Shown here in pieces: positions 26,873 to 37,200 of a stretch of DNA of 64,000 bases. The position numbers and the translations under genes are program-made. Origin of the DNA: an uncultured Alphaproteobacteria bacterium (GTDB taxonomy: Bacteria > Pseudomonadota > Alphaproteobacteria > Micavibrionales > Micavibrionaceae); NCBI GenBank assembly GCA_937931645.1, contig CALHAR010000008.1:36212-100211 (forward strand), given 5' to 3'. The notes beneath the pieces were generated by a model. It was given only the letters and a program-made list of their open reading frames with translations. It searched no databases and was not told where the DNA came from. Position 1 is the stretch's first letter. The number at the start of each line of letters is the position of its first letter.

Positions 26873-29041
26873 TTGACCACCGATACCCCATTTCAAGACC
26901 TTATCAAACAGATGAAACTTTATACGCCTGATTTGGATGAAGATCTGGTGACGCAATCTTATGAATATGCGAAAGAAAAGCATGAAGGCCAAACACGTGT
27001 TTCGGGTGAGCCTTATTATACGCACCCTGTTGAGGTGGCTTCTATCTTGGCGGATATGAAGATGGATACAGCCACTATTATGACGGCTATTTTGCACGAT
27101 ACCCTTGAAGATACGTCGGCGACGTATGATGAGTTGAAGGAAAAATTCAGTGAAGAGGTTGCAGACCTTGTTAATGGAGTGAGTAAGTTAAATAAGATTG
27201 AAAGCCAGAGTTTTGAAGGCAAGCAGGCCGAAAATTTTAGAAAATTACTATTGGCGATGTCTGAAGATATTCGTGTGTTACTTGTTAAGTTATCTGACCG
27301 TCTGCATAATATGCGGACACTGCATCACTTTAAAGATAGGCCTGATAAAACAGCGCGTATTTCTCGTGAAACGTTAGATATTTATGCTCCCCTCGCAGAG
27401 CGTATCGGTATCCATCAGGTTAAAGAGGAACTCTCTGATTTATCATTTAGTTATCTTAACCCTGAAGCCCAAGAATCAATCACCAATCGTCTTTCTTTCT
27501 TGCGTAAAGAAGGCGGTGATGTTGTTAAAAAAATTATAAAGCATCTTGAAGGTGTGATTGCCAAAGAGGGTATTAAGGGTGAAGTTTCTGGGCGAGAAAA
27601 AACGCGTTATTCCATTTGGAAAAAAATGCAGCGTAAAAATGTTACTTTTGAACAGCTTTCGGACATTATGGCGTTCCGTATTGTGGTGGATGACCTTAGT
27701 GAGTGTTACCATACATTGGGCGTGCTTCATTCTACCTATCCAACGGTTCCTGGGCGGTTTAAAGACTTCATCTCAACGCCAAAGCCGAACGGTTACAGGT
27801 CAATCCATACAACAGTCTTAGGGCCAGAAAAACAGCGTATTGAGATTCAAATCCGGACAGAGGAAATGCACCGTGAAGCTGATTTAGGGGTTGCCGCGCA
27901 TTGGGCTTATAAAGAAGGCAGTAAAAAAGTCGATATCAAAGATATCAAACAATATCGTTGGTTGCGTGAGCTTCTCGATATTTTGGAGCAAGATCAGCGT
28001 CCCGAAGACTTTTTAGAAAACACAAAGTTAGAATTATTTCAGGATAAAGTTTTTGTATTTTCTCCCAAGGGAGATTTAATAGAGCTTCCGAATGGGGCAA
28101 CACCTGTTGATTTTGCTTATGCGGTTCATTCTGATGTGGGTGATAAATGTGTGGGTGCGAAAGTTAGTGGACGTATTGCGCCTTTGAATACCAAACTGGT
28201 AAATGGAGACCAAGTCGACATTATTACCTCTAAAACCCAAACCCCTTCGCCAGCATGGGAAAGGTTTGTTGTCACAGGTAAGGCGCGCTCTCATATTAAA
28301 AAGTTTATAAGATTACAGCAACGAAGCGAGTATGTGATCTTAGGTAAAGCGATGTTGAAGAAAGTATTTCAACTGGAAGAATATGAATTTACTGAAAAAG
28401 CCGTCACGGGTATTATTAAACAAATGCGTGTCGATGAAGCCGATGATATTTATGCCAATATAGGCTCAGGTCATTTTGCAGCGCGTGATGTTTTTAAGAC
28501 TGTTTTCCCTGCCCATAAGACGGAAACGGTTAAGGTGCCGAGCGAAGGGATTCAAGATTATGCGATCGCCCGTGCAACAGATTCTAATAAATCAATGCCT
28601 ATTAAAGGGCTTATCCCTGGTATGGCTGTCCATTTTGCGCGGTGTTGCCACCCTTTGCCTGGGGACCGGATTGTCGGTATTGTTACGACAGGTAAGGGGG
28701 TAACAGTTCATACGATTGATTGTGATACGTTAGAGACCTTTGCAGATACGCCAGAACGCTGGATTGATGTGTCATGGGGGGATGAAGGTGACTCTCCAGA
28801 ATCACATGTTGGGCGTCTTAATGTTACTTTTCTTAATCAGGCTGGGGGTCTGGGCGCCGTATCAACGGTTATAGGGAAAAATGGTGGAAATATTGTGAAT
28901 CTTAAAATTATTAATCGTTCGTTAGATTTCTGGGATATTTTGATTGATGTGTATGTCAAAGACACAAAACACTTAAATAATGTTATTGCCGCCTTGCGTG
29001 CAACGCCAGAGATTACATCTGTTGATCGCGCCAAGAGTTAA
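26873..29041 (+). CDS. rsh: RelA/SpoT-type (p)ppGpp synthetase/hydrolase
   Basis: Makes and degrades the alarmone (p)ppGpp. In 722 residues it has the HD hydrolase domain (HDTLEDT near residue 75), the synthetase domain (KPNGYRSIHTTV near 305, EIQIRTEEMHREAD near 325), a TGS domain (VFVFSPKGDLIELPNGATP near 390), a helical region with the conserved ARCCHPLPGD near 590, and a C-terminal ACT domain. Both enzymatic halves look intact, so it is probably the single bifunctional Rsh of this genome. Translation probably begins at TTG 26873, nine bases after TTGAGGA; an ATG lies 13 codons later. Confidence 0.95.
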   Translation: MTTDTPFQDLIKQMKLYTPDLDEDLVTQSYEYAKEKHEGQTRVSGEPYYTHPVEVASILADMKMDTATIMTAILHDTLEDTSATYDELKEKFSEEVADLVNGVSKLNKIESQSFEGKQAENFRKLLLAMSEDIRVLLVKLSDRLHNMRTLHHFKDRPDKTARISRETLDIYAPLAERIGIHQVKEELSDLSFSYLNPEAQESITNRLSFLRKEGGDVVKKIIKHLEGVIAKEGIKGEVSGREKTRYSIWKKMQRKNVTFEQLSDIMAFRIVVDDLSECYHTLGVLHSTYPTVPGRFKDFISTPKPNGYRSIHTTVLGPEKQRIEIQIRTEEMHREADLGVAAHWAYKEGSKKVDIKDIKQYRWLRELLDILEQDQRPEDFLENTKLELFQDKVFVFSPKGDLIELPNGATPVDFAYAVHSDVGDKCVGAKVSGRIAPLNTKLVNGDQVDIITSKTQTPSPAWERFVVTGKARSHIKKFIRLQQRSEYVILGKAMLKKVFQLEEYEFTEKAVTGIIKQMRVDEADDIYANIGSGHFAARDVFKTVFPAHKTETVKVPSEGIQDYAIARATDSNKSMPIKGLIPGMAVHFARCCHPLPGDRIVGIVTTGKGVTVHTIDCDTLETFADTPERWIDVSWGDEGDSPESHVGRLNVTFLNQAGGLGAVSTVIGKNGGNIVNLKIINRSLDFWDILIDVYVKDTKHLNNVIAALRATPEITSVDRAKS

Positions 29042-29063
29042 CGTTACGGGCTGATTAAATTTT

Positions 29064-29406
29064 ATGATTTTTAAGAGGCAAGAAAAGCAATCTTTACTAT
29101 TAAAAATTAAGAATTTTATATGGCCGATGATGGGGTTTAAAAGAGTCGTTATTTATTATAAATATCGTATCTTAAGAATACCCCATAGCACGCATAAGAT
29201 TGCAATATAGTAATCAGTATCTAAATAAGGTGTTACTGCCTACTGTGGTCGGTGGTTATCTGATGACGATATTTACCTACCCTTTGTTTTATTATGGCTT
29301 TTATTATATGATTACGGCAGGGCGAGCCTCGCGCCGTGTTGTTAGAAATAGGGTTCATACAATTATTGACCACCGCCATGAAAGAAAAGAGCGCAAAAAT
29401 AAATGA
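29064..29406 (+). pseudogene. Probable remnant of a DUF2062 membrane protein, internally deleted and frameshifted
   Basis: Two short frames lie end to end. The first (29064-29210, 48 codons) reads IKNFIWPMMGFKRVVIYY, then RILRIPHSTHKIAI, matching the start of DUF2062 proteins (WPR.GW.RA..Y...R..RLP.SPH.IA.G). The second (to 29406, another frame) reads NKVLLPTVVGGYLMTIFTYP, then LFYYGFYYM, like the later membrane part. The glycine/proline-rich middle of about 30 residues is missing. The second frame overlaps acpS by four bases (ATGA), the position an intact gene would occupy. Alternatively, the second frame could be a real 68-residue membrane protein starting at TTG 29200. Confidence 0.5.
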
Positions 29407-29804
29407 TTATAGGAACTGGTATAGATCTGGTCGATGTACGGCGTATCCAAAAGTTAATGGGAGAGCATGAAGCGCGCTTTATTGAAAAATACTTCACGCC
29501 ATATGAGGCCTCTTACATTCAGCAATTTAATAGCTTAGAAAAGCGTGCCTTAAGTCTGGCAAAACGCTTTGCGGCTAAAGAGGCCTGTGCCAAAGCGTTG
29601 GGAACTGGGTTTCAAAACGGTGTGGCGATGAAGGATTTAGAGATCAAGAATGATGTTTTGGGAAAGCCTGTTATGACCATATCGGGTAAAGCGCTTGAAC
29701 TGGTGGAGAAATCCTGTCAGGCAGGGCAAACCGCCTCTATTCACCTTTCAATGACCGATGAGCCGCCTTATGCCCAAGCGCAAGTGATAATTGAGGTTAT
29801 TTAA
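29403..29804 (+). CDS. acpS: Holo-ACP synthase
   Basis: Transfers phosphopantetheine from CoA to the serine of acyl carrier protein. The signature IIGTGIDLVDVRRI (about 2-15) and the catalytic RFAAKEACAKALGTG (about 58-72) are intact. Length is 133 aa. It overlaps the preceding reading frame by four bases and precedes lepB. The common alphaproteobacterial partner pdxJ is absent upstream. Confidence 0.95.
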   Translation: MIIGTGIDLVDVRRIQKLMGEHEARFIEKYFTPYEASYIQQFNSLEKRALSLAKRFAAKEACAKALGTGFQNGVAMKDLEIKNDVLGKPVMTISGKALELVEKSCQAGQTASIHLSMTDEPPYAQAQVIIEVI

Positions 29805-29864
29805 CGAATAAATTACGCATTTCAGGCTGGTTTTTAAGGGATATTTCGGATACATCTTGTTGTC

Positions 29865-30719
29865 ATGACACAAAATAACAAAAACTCTTTAAATGAGAAC
29901 CCTTTAAAGGCAAACCCTAAGGCCAAACCGCTTGATGCGGGGAGTGATGTGCCTTTAATGGAAAAAAATGAAATAAGTGAATTTGCTAAAACGGCGATTA
30001 TTGCAGTTTTATTGGCTCTTATTATACGTACATTCTTGTATGAACCTTTTAATATTCCCTCTGGCTCTATGTTGCCGACCTTGTTGGTTGGGGATTACCT
30101 GTTTGTGAGTAAGCCTGCCTATGGATATAGTAAGTATTCCTTTCCTTTTGGTGCGGCCGATTTTGAAGGACGGATGATGGCAGAAAAACCAAAGCGTGGT
30201 GATGTGGCTGTTTTTAGACTGCCGACTAACCCTTCTATTGACTATATTAAGCGTATTGTTGGTTTACCGGGTGAAACTGTGCAGATGGTTCACGGGCGCT
30301 TATATATTAATGGGGAGATTGTGGAGCGTGAAGTTGTTGGGCTGGTTCAAAGTGATGACAACACAGACTTAATCAGAAGACCTGTCACGGAGTATATCGA
30401 AACCTTGCCTGGTGGAATTATCCATAGAATTTACGAAGAAAGTGACAATGAAGAACTTGATAACACAATAGAATATACAGTCCCTGACGGTCATTATTTT
30501 GTGATGGGTGATAATCGTGATAATTCCTCAGATAGCCGTGTGTCTTCGTTGGTAGGGTTTGTTCCTTTTGAGAACTTTGTTGGCCGAGCAGAGATTTTGT
30601 TCTTCTCCGTTAGTGAGGAAGCTCAGATATTTAATCCTTTATCATGGCCAGGTACAATGCGTTTTCACCGTATGTTTGACTTGATTGGCCCTGTGCGCCC
30701 TAAAGAAGCCACACCTTAA
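29865..30719 (+). CDS. lepB: Signal peptidase I
   Basis: Removes signal peptides from exported proteins at the periplasmic face of the inner membrane. One membrane helix (TAIIAVLLALIIRTFLYEPF, about 43-62) is followed by the catalytic serine in IPSGSMLPTLLVGD near residue 68, the lysine in DYIKRIVGLPGE near 127, and the box MGDNRDNSSDSR near 218. Length is 284 aa. It directly abuts rnc. Confidence 0.96.
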   Translation: MTQNNKNSLNENPLKANPKAKPLDAGSDVPLMEKNEISEFAKTAIIAVLLALIIRTFLYEPFNIPSGSMLPTLLVGDYLFVSKPAYGYSKYSFPFGAADFEGRMMAEKPKRGDVAVFRLPTNPSIDYIKRIVGLPGETVQMVHGRLYINGEIVEREVVGLVQSDDNTDLIRRPVTEYIETLPGGIIHRIYEESDNEELDNTIEYTVPDGHYFVMGDNRDNSSDSRVSSLVGFVPFENFVGRAEILFFSVSEEAQIFNPLSWPGTMRFHRMFDLIGPVRPKEATP

Positions 30720-31394
30720 ATGAGTGCGCCATCTTTCAAAAAATTAGAAGAGATAATCGGTTATAATTTTAAAGACCGCCATCTTTTAGAATGTGCGTTA
30801 ACGCACTCCAGTACTAATGATACCTATAATTATCAACGATTAGAGTTTTTGGGTGATAGGGTCTTAGGGCTTGTTATTGCCGATGCGCTTTTTGAGGCGT
30901 TTCGTGATGAAAATGAAGGTGGGCTGGCCAAACGTCATACAGCCTTGGTTCAGGGCGTGACATGCACCGTTATTGGGCAACAATATAATATTGGTGAGTT
31001 TATTATTTTATCAGAGTCTGAACGTATTTCAGGCGGAAATTTAAATGAGAATATTATTGCGGATGTCGTTGAGTCTCTATTGGGGGCAATTTATTGCGAT
31101 GGTGGGTATGATGCGGCGCAGAAAGTGATTTTAAAATTATGGGGTGATAATATCACGACTTTAAAAACCGCCCCTCAAGACCCTAAAACAGAGTTGCAAG
31201 AATGGGTGCAGGCACGGGGGTTAGGTTTACCAGTTTATGAGGTAGTAGAAAAATCAGGCCCTGATCATGCGCCAATTTTTTTAATACGCTTGACTATTGA
31301 AGGACATGGGGTTGTGGAAGCGCAAGGGACTTCACGACGGCAAGCTGAAAAAATGTCAGCACGCCTTATGCTCAAGAAAGTTAATCAATCATGA
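30720..31394 (+). CDS. rnc: Ribonuclease III
   Basis: Cleaves double-stranded RNA in rRNA processing and mRNA turnover. The catalytic signature RLEFLGDRVLGLVIAD lies near residue 40 and the second metal site in DVVESLLGAIYCDGG near 114. A double-stranded RNA-binding domain fills the last 70 residues (DPKTELQEWVQARG). Length is 224 aa. It begins immediately after the lepB stop and overlaps era by four bases. Confidence 0.97.
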   Translation: MSAPSFKKLEEIIGYNFKDRHLLECALTHSSTNDTYNYQRLEFLGDRVLGLVIADALFEAFRDENEGGLAKRHTALVQGVTCTVIGQQYNIGEFIILSESERISGGNLNENIIADVVESLLGAIYCDGGYDAAQKVILKLWGDNITTLKTAPQDPKTELQEWVQARGLGLPVYEVVEKSGPDHAPIFLIRLTIEGHGVVEAQGTSRRQAEKMSARLMLKKVNQS

Positions 31395-32314
31395 CAATTG
31401 AAAACCAAAAAGAGAGATTTGGATTTGTTGCGTTAATTGGCGAGCCCAATGCAGGTAAGTCAACATTGTTGAATAAAGTGATTGGGACAAAAGTTTCTAT
31501 TGTATCTGCTAAGGCGCAAACAACGCGTACAAGAGTCTTGGCAGTTGCAATTCAAGATCAATCACAAATTGTTTTTGTTGATACACCAGGTATTTTTGAA
31601 GCAGATAAAAAAAATAAAATGGAACGTGCCATTGTTGCTTCTGCCTGGGAAGGGATTGCGGATACAGAGATTATTGTTTTACTAGTTGATGTCTCAAAAA
31701 AAATTGGCGCTTCTACACGACTTATTTTAGAGCGTTTAAATCAGGATAGAGAGTCTAAAAAACGTTATATTTTAGTGTTAAATAAAATTGATCGTATTAA
31801 GCGCGATGCCTTACTGGATATATCTTCGAGCTTAAATGATGCCTATAATTTTGAAGCTACTTTTATGTTGTCTGCCCTGAAAGGGAGCGGCGTTGAGGGC
31901 TTTATGAAGTACTTGGCTGGTAATGTCCCTGAAGGCATGTGGCATTACCCCGAAGATCATTTGACGGACATGCCTATGCGTCTTATGGCGGCGGAAGTGA
32001 CGCGTGAGAAATTGTTTAAATTACTTCATCAGGAACTGCCCTATTCTTTGACCGTTGAAACAGACAAGTGGGAAGATTTTGACAATGGCGATATCAAAAT
32101 AGATCAAACTATTTTTATTAACCGCGAAGCTCATAAAAAAATTATTTTAGGTAAAGGCGGCTCTATGATTAAAAAAATAGGACAACAGTCGCGCGCAGAA
32201 TTAGAAAGAATATTTGAAACTACAGTGCATTTGAAATTATTCGTCAAGGTTAGTGAAACTTGGATGGATGATGATGAGCGTTATAGCATTTGGGGTTTGA
32301 ATCCAAACGCGTAA
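31391..32314 (+). CDS. era: GTPase Era
   Basis: GTPase needed for 16S rRNA maturation and 30S assembly. G1 GEPNAGKST (about 17-25), G3 VDTPGIF near 62 and G4 LNKIDRI near 130 are present, and a C-terminal KH domain carries HKKIILGKGGSMIKKIG near 250. Length is 307 aa. recO often follows era in alphaproteobacteria, but here gcrA follows instead. Confidence 0.97.
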   Translation: MTIENQKERFGFVALIGEPNAGKSTLLNKVIGTKVSIVSAKAQTTRTRVLAVAIQDQSQIVFVDTPGIFEADKKNKMERAIVASAWEGIADTEIIVLLVDVSKKIGASTRLILERLNQDRESKKRYILVLNKIDRIKRDALLDISSSLNDAYNFEATFMLSALKGSGVEGFMKYLAGNVPEGMWHYPEDHLTDMPMRLMAAEVTREKLFKLLHQELPYSLTVETDKWEDFDNGDIKIDQTIFINREAHKKIILGKGGSMIKKIGQQSRAELERIFETTVHLKLFVKVSETWMDDDERYSIWGLNPNA

Positions 32315-32360
32315 ATTTGTGCAATAAAAAATAATTTAAAATAAAATATAAAATTCGTTT

Positions 32361-32407
32361 TTGTGGATAAAGAAATTTTAATTGCTTCCGACTCTAGTCA
32401 GAGAATC
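32361..32407 (+). promoter_or_regulatory. DnaA box and two GANTC methylation sites upstream of gcrA
   Basis: TTGTGGATAA at 32361-32370 is, on the other strand, a perfect DnaA box (TTATCCACA). GACTC (32390-32394) and GAATC (32403-32407) are sites for the CcrM cell-cycle methyltransferase. All three lie 95-145 bases before the gcrA start. In Caulobacter, DnaA promotes gcrA transcription and GANTC methylation marks GcrA-controlled promoters. Confidence 0.65.
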
Positions 32408-32502
32408 ACTTCGTTGTTAAGGTCATTTCAGTTTTCAAGATAAATGCAATAAATACCTGTAATAAACATTTCGCTGTTTTATAGGAAAGTGGGGAGATAT
32501 CT

Positions 32503-32991
32503 ATGAGTTGGAGTGATGATCGCGTCGAGATACTAAGAAAGCTTTGGGGCGAAGGTAAGACAGCTGCAGAAATTGCCAAAGAATTGGGTGAAGGTGTAAC
32601 CCGTAATGCCGTTATTGGGAAGGCACATCGCCTTAAATTATCCAGCCGTGTGTCACCTATTCAGCAAAATACCAAGAAAATTAAATCAAATAATGATAAA
32701 CGGCCTGCGGCTCTACGACGCCCTGCTAAAAAAGTGCCTATTTATCTTGGTAAACAGCTATCCATGGAAGAATTACGCGATAGAATGTGCCGTTGGCCTA
32801 ATGGTGACCCACAAGGAGATGATTTTTCCTTTTGCGGTTGCTCAACATTAGAAGGGACACCTTATTGTGAAGATCATGCGATGATTGCTTATCAGGTGAC
32901 ATCTCGTGCGCGGACATTAAACGCAAAAGACTTCACTGCAGACGCTGGGGCGCCAGTTGATTTGGAAATAAAAACTGCTTCTAATGGTTAG
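32503..32991 (+). CDS. gcrA: Cell-cycle regulator GcrA
   Basis: Works with RNA polymerase sigma-70 and reads GANTC methylation to drive cell-cycle genes in alphaproteobacteria. The N-terminal helix-turn-helix is near complete: SWSDDRVEILRKLW, then AAEIAKELG, VTRNAVIGKAHRLKLS. After a basic linker the C-terminal part holds CRWPNGDPQGDDFSFCGC and PYCEDHAMIAYQ, the polymerase-contacting domain. Length is 162 aa. A good ribosome-binding site (GTGGGGAG) precedes the ATG. The upstream region has a DnaA box and GANTC sites. Confidence 0.95.
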   Translation: MSWSDDRVEILRKLWGEGKTAAEIAKELGEGVTRNAVIGKAHRLKLSSRVSPIQQNTKKIKSNNDKRPAALRRPAKKVPIYLGKQLSMEELRDRMCRWPNGDPQGDDFSFCGCSTLEGTPYCEDHAMIAYQVTSRARTLNAKDFTADAGAPVDLEIKTASNG

Positions 32992-33039
32992 ACCTATCAA
33001 ATAATTTATTATGTTATTTAGCCCACCTTAGATATTTAA

Positions 33040-33069
33040 CCGCCCTTTCAGTTTGGGGCGGTTTTTTTT
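33040..33069 (+). terminator. Terminator after gcrA
   Basis: A CCGCCC/GGGCGG stem with a ten-base loop followed by eight T, about 50 bases past the gcrA stop. Confidence 0.88.
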
Positions 33070-33163
33070 ATCTTATAGGGTTTGTTCATACGCTTTTTCT
33101 GTACTTTATAGCGGTTTTCATGTTTTATCGGAGGCATCACTTAACGCCTGAATTTTGAAAAAT

Positions 33164-34264
33164 ATGAACAAATCAATAGTTATTGCCCTGATTATCGCTG
33201 TCGTTGCTACTTTATGGATATTGAGTGGCGTTAAAAATGATGCTGAAAAACCTGTTTCACAGCAAACTGTTTCACAAGTTGAAGAACCGGCAGCTGAGTT
33301 AGAGCAGAAAAAAATACCAGAAGTTCGTGTTCAAAATTTAATCGCACAAATCATGGAAGATGATGTTGAGGTGACAGGACGAACGCAAGCCTCTCGTCAA
33401 GTTATTATCCGCGCTGAAACAGAAGGTAAAATTGCGTCACTTCAGGTGAATAAAGGTGATGTTGTGAAAAAGGGTCAACTATTGGCTAAAGTAGATGTGG
33501 GTGATCGTGCGGCGCGTGTTGAAGAGGCGCGGCAGATTTTAAAGCAACGGAAAATTCAATATGATGCTTCTAAAAAACTGACAGAAAAAGGCTATAACTC
33601 GCGGGTTCGTTTGGCAGAGACAGAATCAAATCTTCAATCTGCTCGTGCGCAACTGACTCAAGCTCAAGAAGAATTATCTAATATCGTTATTAAAGCGCCC
33701 TTTGGCGGCGTGATAAACGATCAAATGGTTGAAGTTGGCGATTATGTTTCTAACGGAAGCGAACTGTTAGAAATTGTGGATCTAAACCCGATAGAAATTA
33801 GTGGCTTTTTGACCGAAAAACAAATTGGTAGCCTACATCAGGGTGATGAGGCGAATGCTATATTGCTAAATGGTGAAAAAATTGCAGGTAAAGTGAGCTT
33901 TATTGCGGCGGCGGCAGATCTTGAAACACGTACTTTTTCTATGGAATTGACAGTGCCAAATGAAGATTATTCGATTAAAGAAGGTTTGACCGCGAAAATC
34001 CTTGTCCCGTTTAAAGAAAATAAAGCCTATAAAATTTCTCCGTCTATTTTATCATTGGCCGATGATGGAACGGTGGGTATTAAGCTTGTGAATAGTAATA
34101 ATGTTGTTGAGTTTCAAGCGGTCACACTTTTGAAAGATACACCTGACTATTTATGGGTTGGCGGCCTGCCTGATAATATTCAAGTGATAACGGTTGGACA
34201 GGAATTTGTTATCCCTGGTCAAGAAGTAAAACCAATCTTTAGTGAAGGACAAAGTTTTCTATGA
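33164..34264 (+). CDS. RND efflux periplasmic adaptor (membrane fusion protein)
   Basis: Links an inner membrane RND pump to an outer membrane channel. One N-terminal membrane helix (VIALIIAVVATLWIL), then the lipoyl-like half-motif KIASLQVNKGDVVKKGQLLAKVD near residue 90, a coiled-coil hairpin (EARQILKQRKIQYDASKKL), the second half-motif IVIKAPFGGVINDQMVEVGDYV near 174, and a beta-barrel domain. An in-frame TTG at 33155 could be used instead of this ATG, and neither has a clear ribosome-binding site. The permease gene overlaps its end by four bases. No TolC-like gene is nearby. Confidence 0.9.
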   Translation: MNKSIVIALIIAVVATLWILSGVKNDAEKPVSQQTVSQVEEPAAELEQKKIPEVRVQNLIAQIMEDDVEVTGRTQASRQVIIRAETEGKIASLQVNKGDVVKKGQLLAKVDVGDRAARVEEARQILKQRKIQYDASKKLTEKGYNSRVRLAETESNLQSARAQLTQAQEELSNIVIKAPFGGVINDQMVEVGDYVSNGSELLEIVDLNPIEISGFLTEKQIGSLHQGDEANAILLNGEKIAGKVSFIAAAADLETRTFSMELTVPNEDYSIKEGLTAKILVPFKENKAYKISPSILSLADDGTVGIKLVNSNNVVEFQAVTLLKDTPDYLWVGGLPDNIQVITVGQEFVIPGQEVKPIFSEGQSFL

Positions 34265-37200
34265 TGTCCTCATTGATAGAAGCGGCCTTAGCGCGTAGCC
34301 GTACCGTCTTATCGCTCCTGATATTCTTGCTTATCGCAGGAACATACGCGTATCAAAATATTCCTAAAGAGTCATCGCCAGATATTAATATCCCTATCCT
34401 TTATGTATCTATGGCTTTAGAAGGTATTTCCCCTGATGACTCAGAGCGTTTATTACTGCGCCCCATGGAGCAAGAGTTAAGCTCGATTGAAGGGTTAAAA
34501 AAGCTGAAATCAACGGGTTATACGGGCGGCGGATTTGTTATCTTAGAATTTCAAGCTGGGTTTGATAGTGATCAAGCCATTGATGATGTGCAAAAGGCGG
34601 TTGATCGCGCTAAAAGTGAACTGCCTGATACGATTGACCGTGATCCAGAGGTGACGGAAGTCAATTTTAGTCTATTCCCTGTGTTGGTGGTGACATTATC
34701 CGGGCAAGTTTCTGAGCGTGCCTTGGTTAAGGTTGCCCAAGACCTTCAAGAGAAAATTGAAGGTATCAGTACTGTTTTAGACGCAAAAATTGCAGGTGAT
34801 CGCGAAGAGCTTGTTGAGATTATTGTAAATCCAATTTTACTTGAAAGCTATGGTTTGCGCGGTGATGATATTCTACAGTTCTTTGCACAATCGAACCGCT
34901 TGGTTGCCGCAGGTGACTTGGATACAGGCGTTGGTCGCTTTGCGGTAAAAGTACCTGGTTTGTTTGAAAGCGCGACTGATATCATGGAGATGCCGCTACG
35001 TACCGTTGGGGATTCTGTTATTAAAGTTCGTGATGTTGCGGAAATCCGTCAAACATTTAAAGACCCTGAGACCTTTGCGCGCATTAATGGTGAGCGTGCT
35101 GTCGCTCTCAATATTGTAAAACGGACGGGTGAGAACATTATTGAGACAATAGAAGCCGTTCAATCTTTAGTGGAAGCAGAGCAGGAATATTGGCCAGAAG
35201 GTGTCAACGTTATTTATACGTTGGATCAATCAGATGATATTCGAGAGCGTTTATCAGACCTACAAAATAATATGATTAGCGCCGTTTTATTGGTGATGAT
35301 TGTTGTTATTGCGGCAATGGGCATGCGTGCTGCTGGCTTGATTGGCATTGCAATTCCCGCTTCGTTTTTATCAGGTGTGTTGATTATCTTTATGATGGGT
35401 TTGACGGTCAATGTTGTGGTTTTGTTTGGTCTTATATTATCAATCGGAATGTTGGTTGATGGTGCCATTGTTGTGACAGAGCTGTCAGATAGAAACATTA
35501 GTGAAGGTATGGACCGTAAGGAGGCCTACAGCGCCGCGGCAAAAACAATGGCATGGCCTATCATTGCTTCAACCGCAACAACGTTGGCGGCCTTTGCACC
35601 CTTATTGTTCTGGCCAGGTGTCGTGGGGCAGTTCATGCAATATATGCCTATTACATTAATTGCTGTCTTGGGATCGTCTTTGTTGGTTGCGCTTGTTTTT
35701 GTTCCTGTCATGGGTAGTTTGTTTGGTAAGAAAAAAGTGACACAAACAGGGGTAAATTTGGCACAAGCAACCTCTCAAGAAGAATTAAAAGCTTTAAAAG
35801 GATCTGTGAAAATATACTTATCCATTTTGAGGTTTGCTTTAAAAATACCGGGTATAATTCTTCTTACGATGGTTGCCATGCTTGTTTTGGTGCAAATTCT
35901 GTACGGAAACTTAGGGCGCGGTATTGAATTTTTTCCTAATATTGAACCTAAAGCGGCAAGTATTCTTATCCATGCGCGTGGTAATTTATCTGTTTATGAA
36001 CAAGACGCTTTGGTCAAAGAAGTTGAAGCCCGTATTTTGGATATAGAAGATATTAAAGTTTTTTATACAGAAGCAGGCCAACAAGATGAACAAGGTGGTG
36101 ATGATATTGCCGCAGACGTTATTGGTAAGATAACAGTTGAGTTTAAAAATTGGAATCAACGTGGTAGCGCTGATGATATTTTACAAGACATTAGAGATAG
36201 AACAGCAGATATGGCTGGACTGCGGATTGAGGCACAAAAACAAAAAGAAGGCCCCCCTTCTGGTAAAGCAGTGCAGATAGAAATAGGAAGCCGTTTTCCT
36301 GAGGTTTTGAATGGCGCTGTTCAAACCATTATTGATGTCCTTCAGGCAGATAGTGACTTTATTGATATTGAAGATAGCCGCCCATTGCCCGGAATTGAAT
36401 GGGAAATGCAGGTTGACCGCGCTCAAGCCTCCAAATTTGGTATCGATATTTCTTTGATTGGCGATTATGTGCGTATGGTCACAAATGGCTTGAAAGTCAC
36501 GGATTATAGGCCTGATGGTTCAGATGATGATGTTGATATTGTTATACGTCATTCGGCAGAACAAAGAACATTAGATCAATTAGATAAGGTTAGAATTGAA
36601 ACCAACCAAGGATCTGTTCCTATATCTAATTTTGTAAAACGAGTTGCAAAACCTGCAGTTGGTACGATTAACCGCGCTGATCAAAACCGAATTTTTACGA
36701 TTAAAGCCAATGTCAAAGATGGTATTAATATTAATGATAAAGTCGTGATGTTAAAAAACTGGATGTCAGAAAATAAAGACCAGTTTGATTCACGTGTACA
36801 AATAAACTTTACTGGTGAAGATGAGGATCAAAAAGAAGCGCAAGATTTTCTTGTGAAAGCTTTTGTAATTGCTTTATTTGCGATGGCTCTTATTTTGGTC
36901 ACTCAGTTTAATAGTTTCTATAGTGCCTTTCTTATTTTGTTTGCGGTGGTCATGTCGACTATTGGTGTAATGATCGGCTTGCTGGTAACACAACAGCCCT
37001 TTGGCATTGTGATGTCTGGTATTGGTGTGATTGCGTTGGCTGGTATTGTGGTAAATAACAATATTGTTCTGATAGATACCTTTGATAATCACCGTAAACG
37101 CGGCCTTGCTGTCCGCGATGCTATTATGATTACGGGCGCGCAACGCTTACGTCCAGTCTTATTAACAACGGTGACCACTGTTCTTGGGCTTATGCCGATG

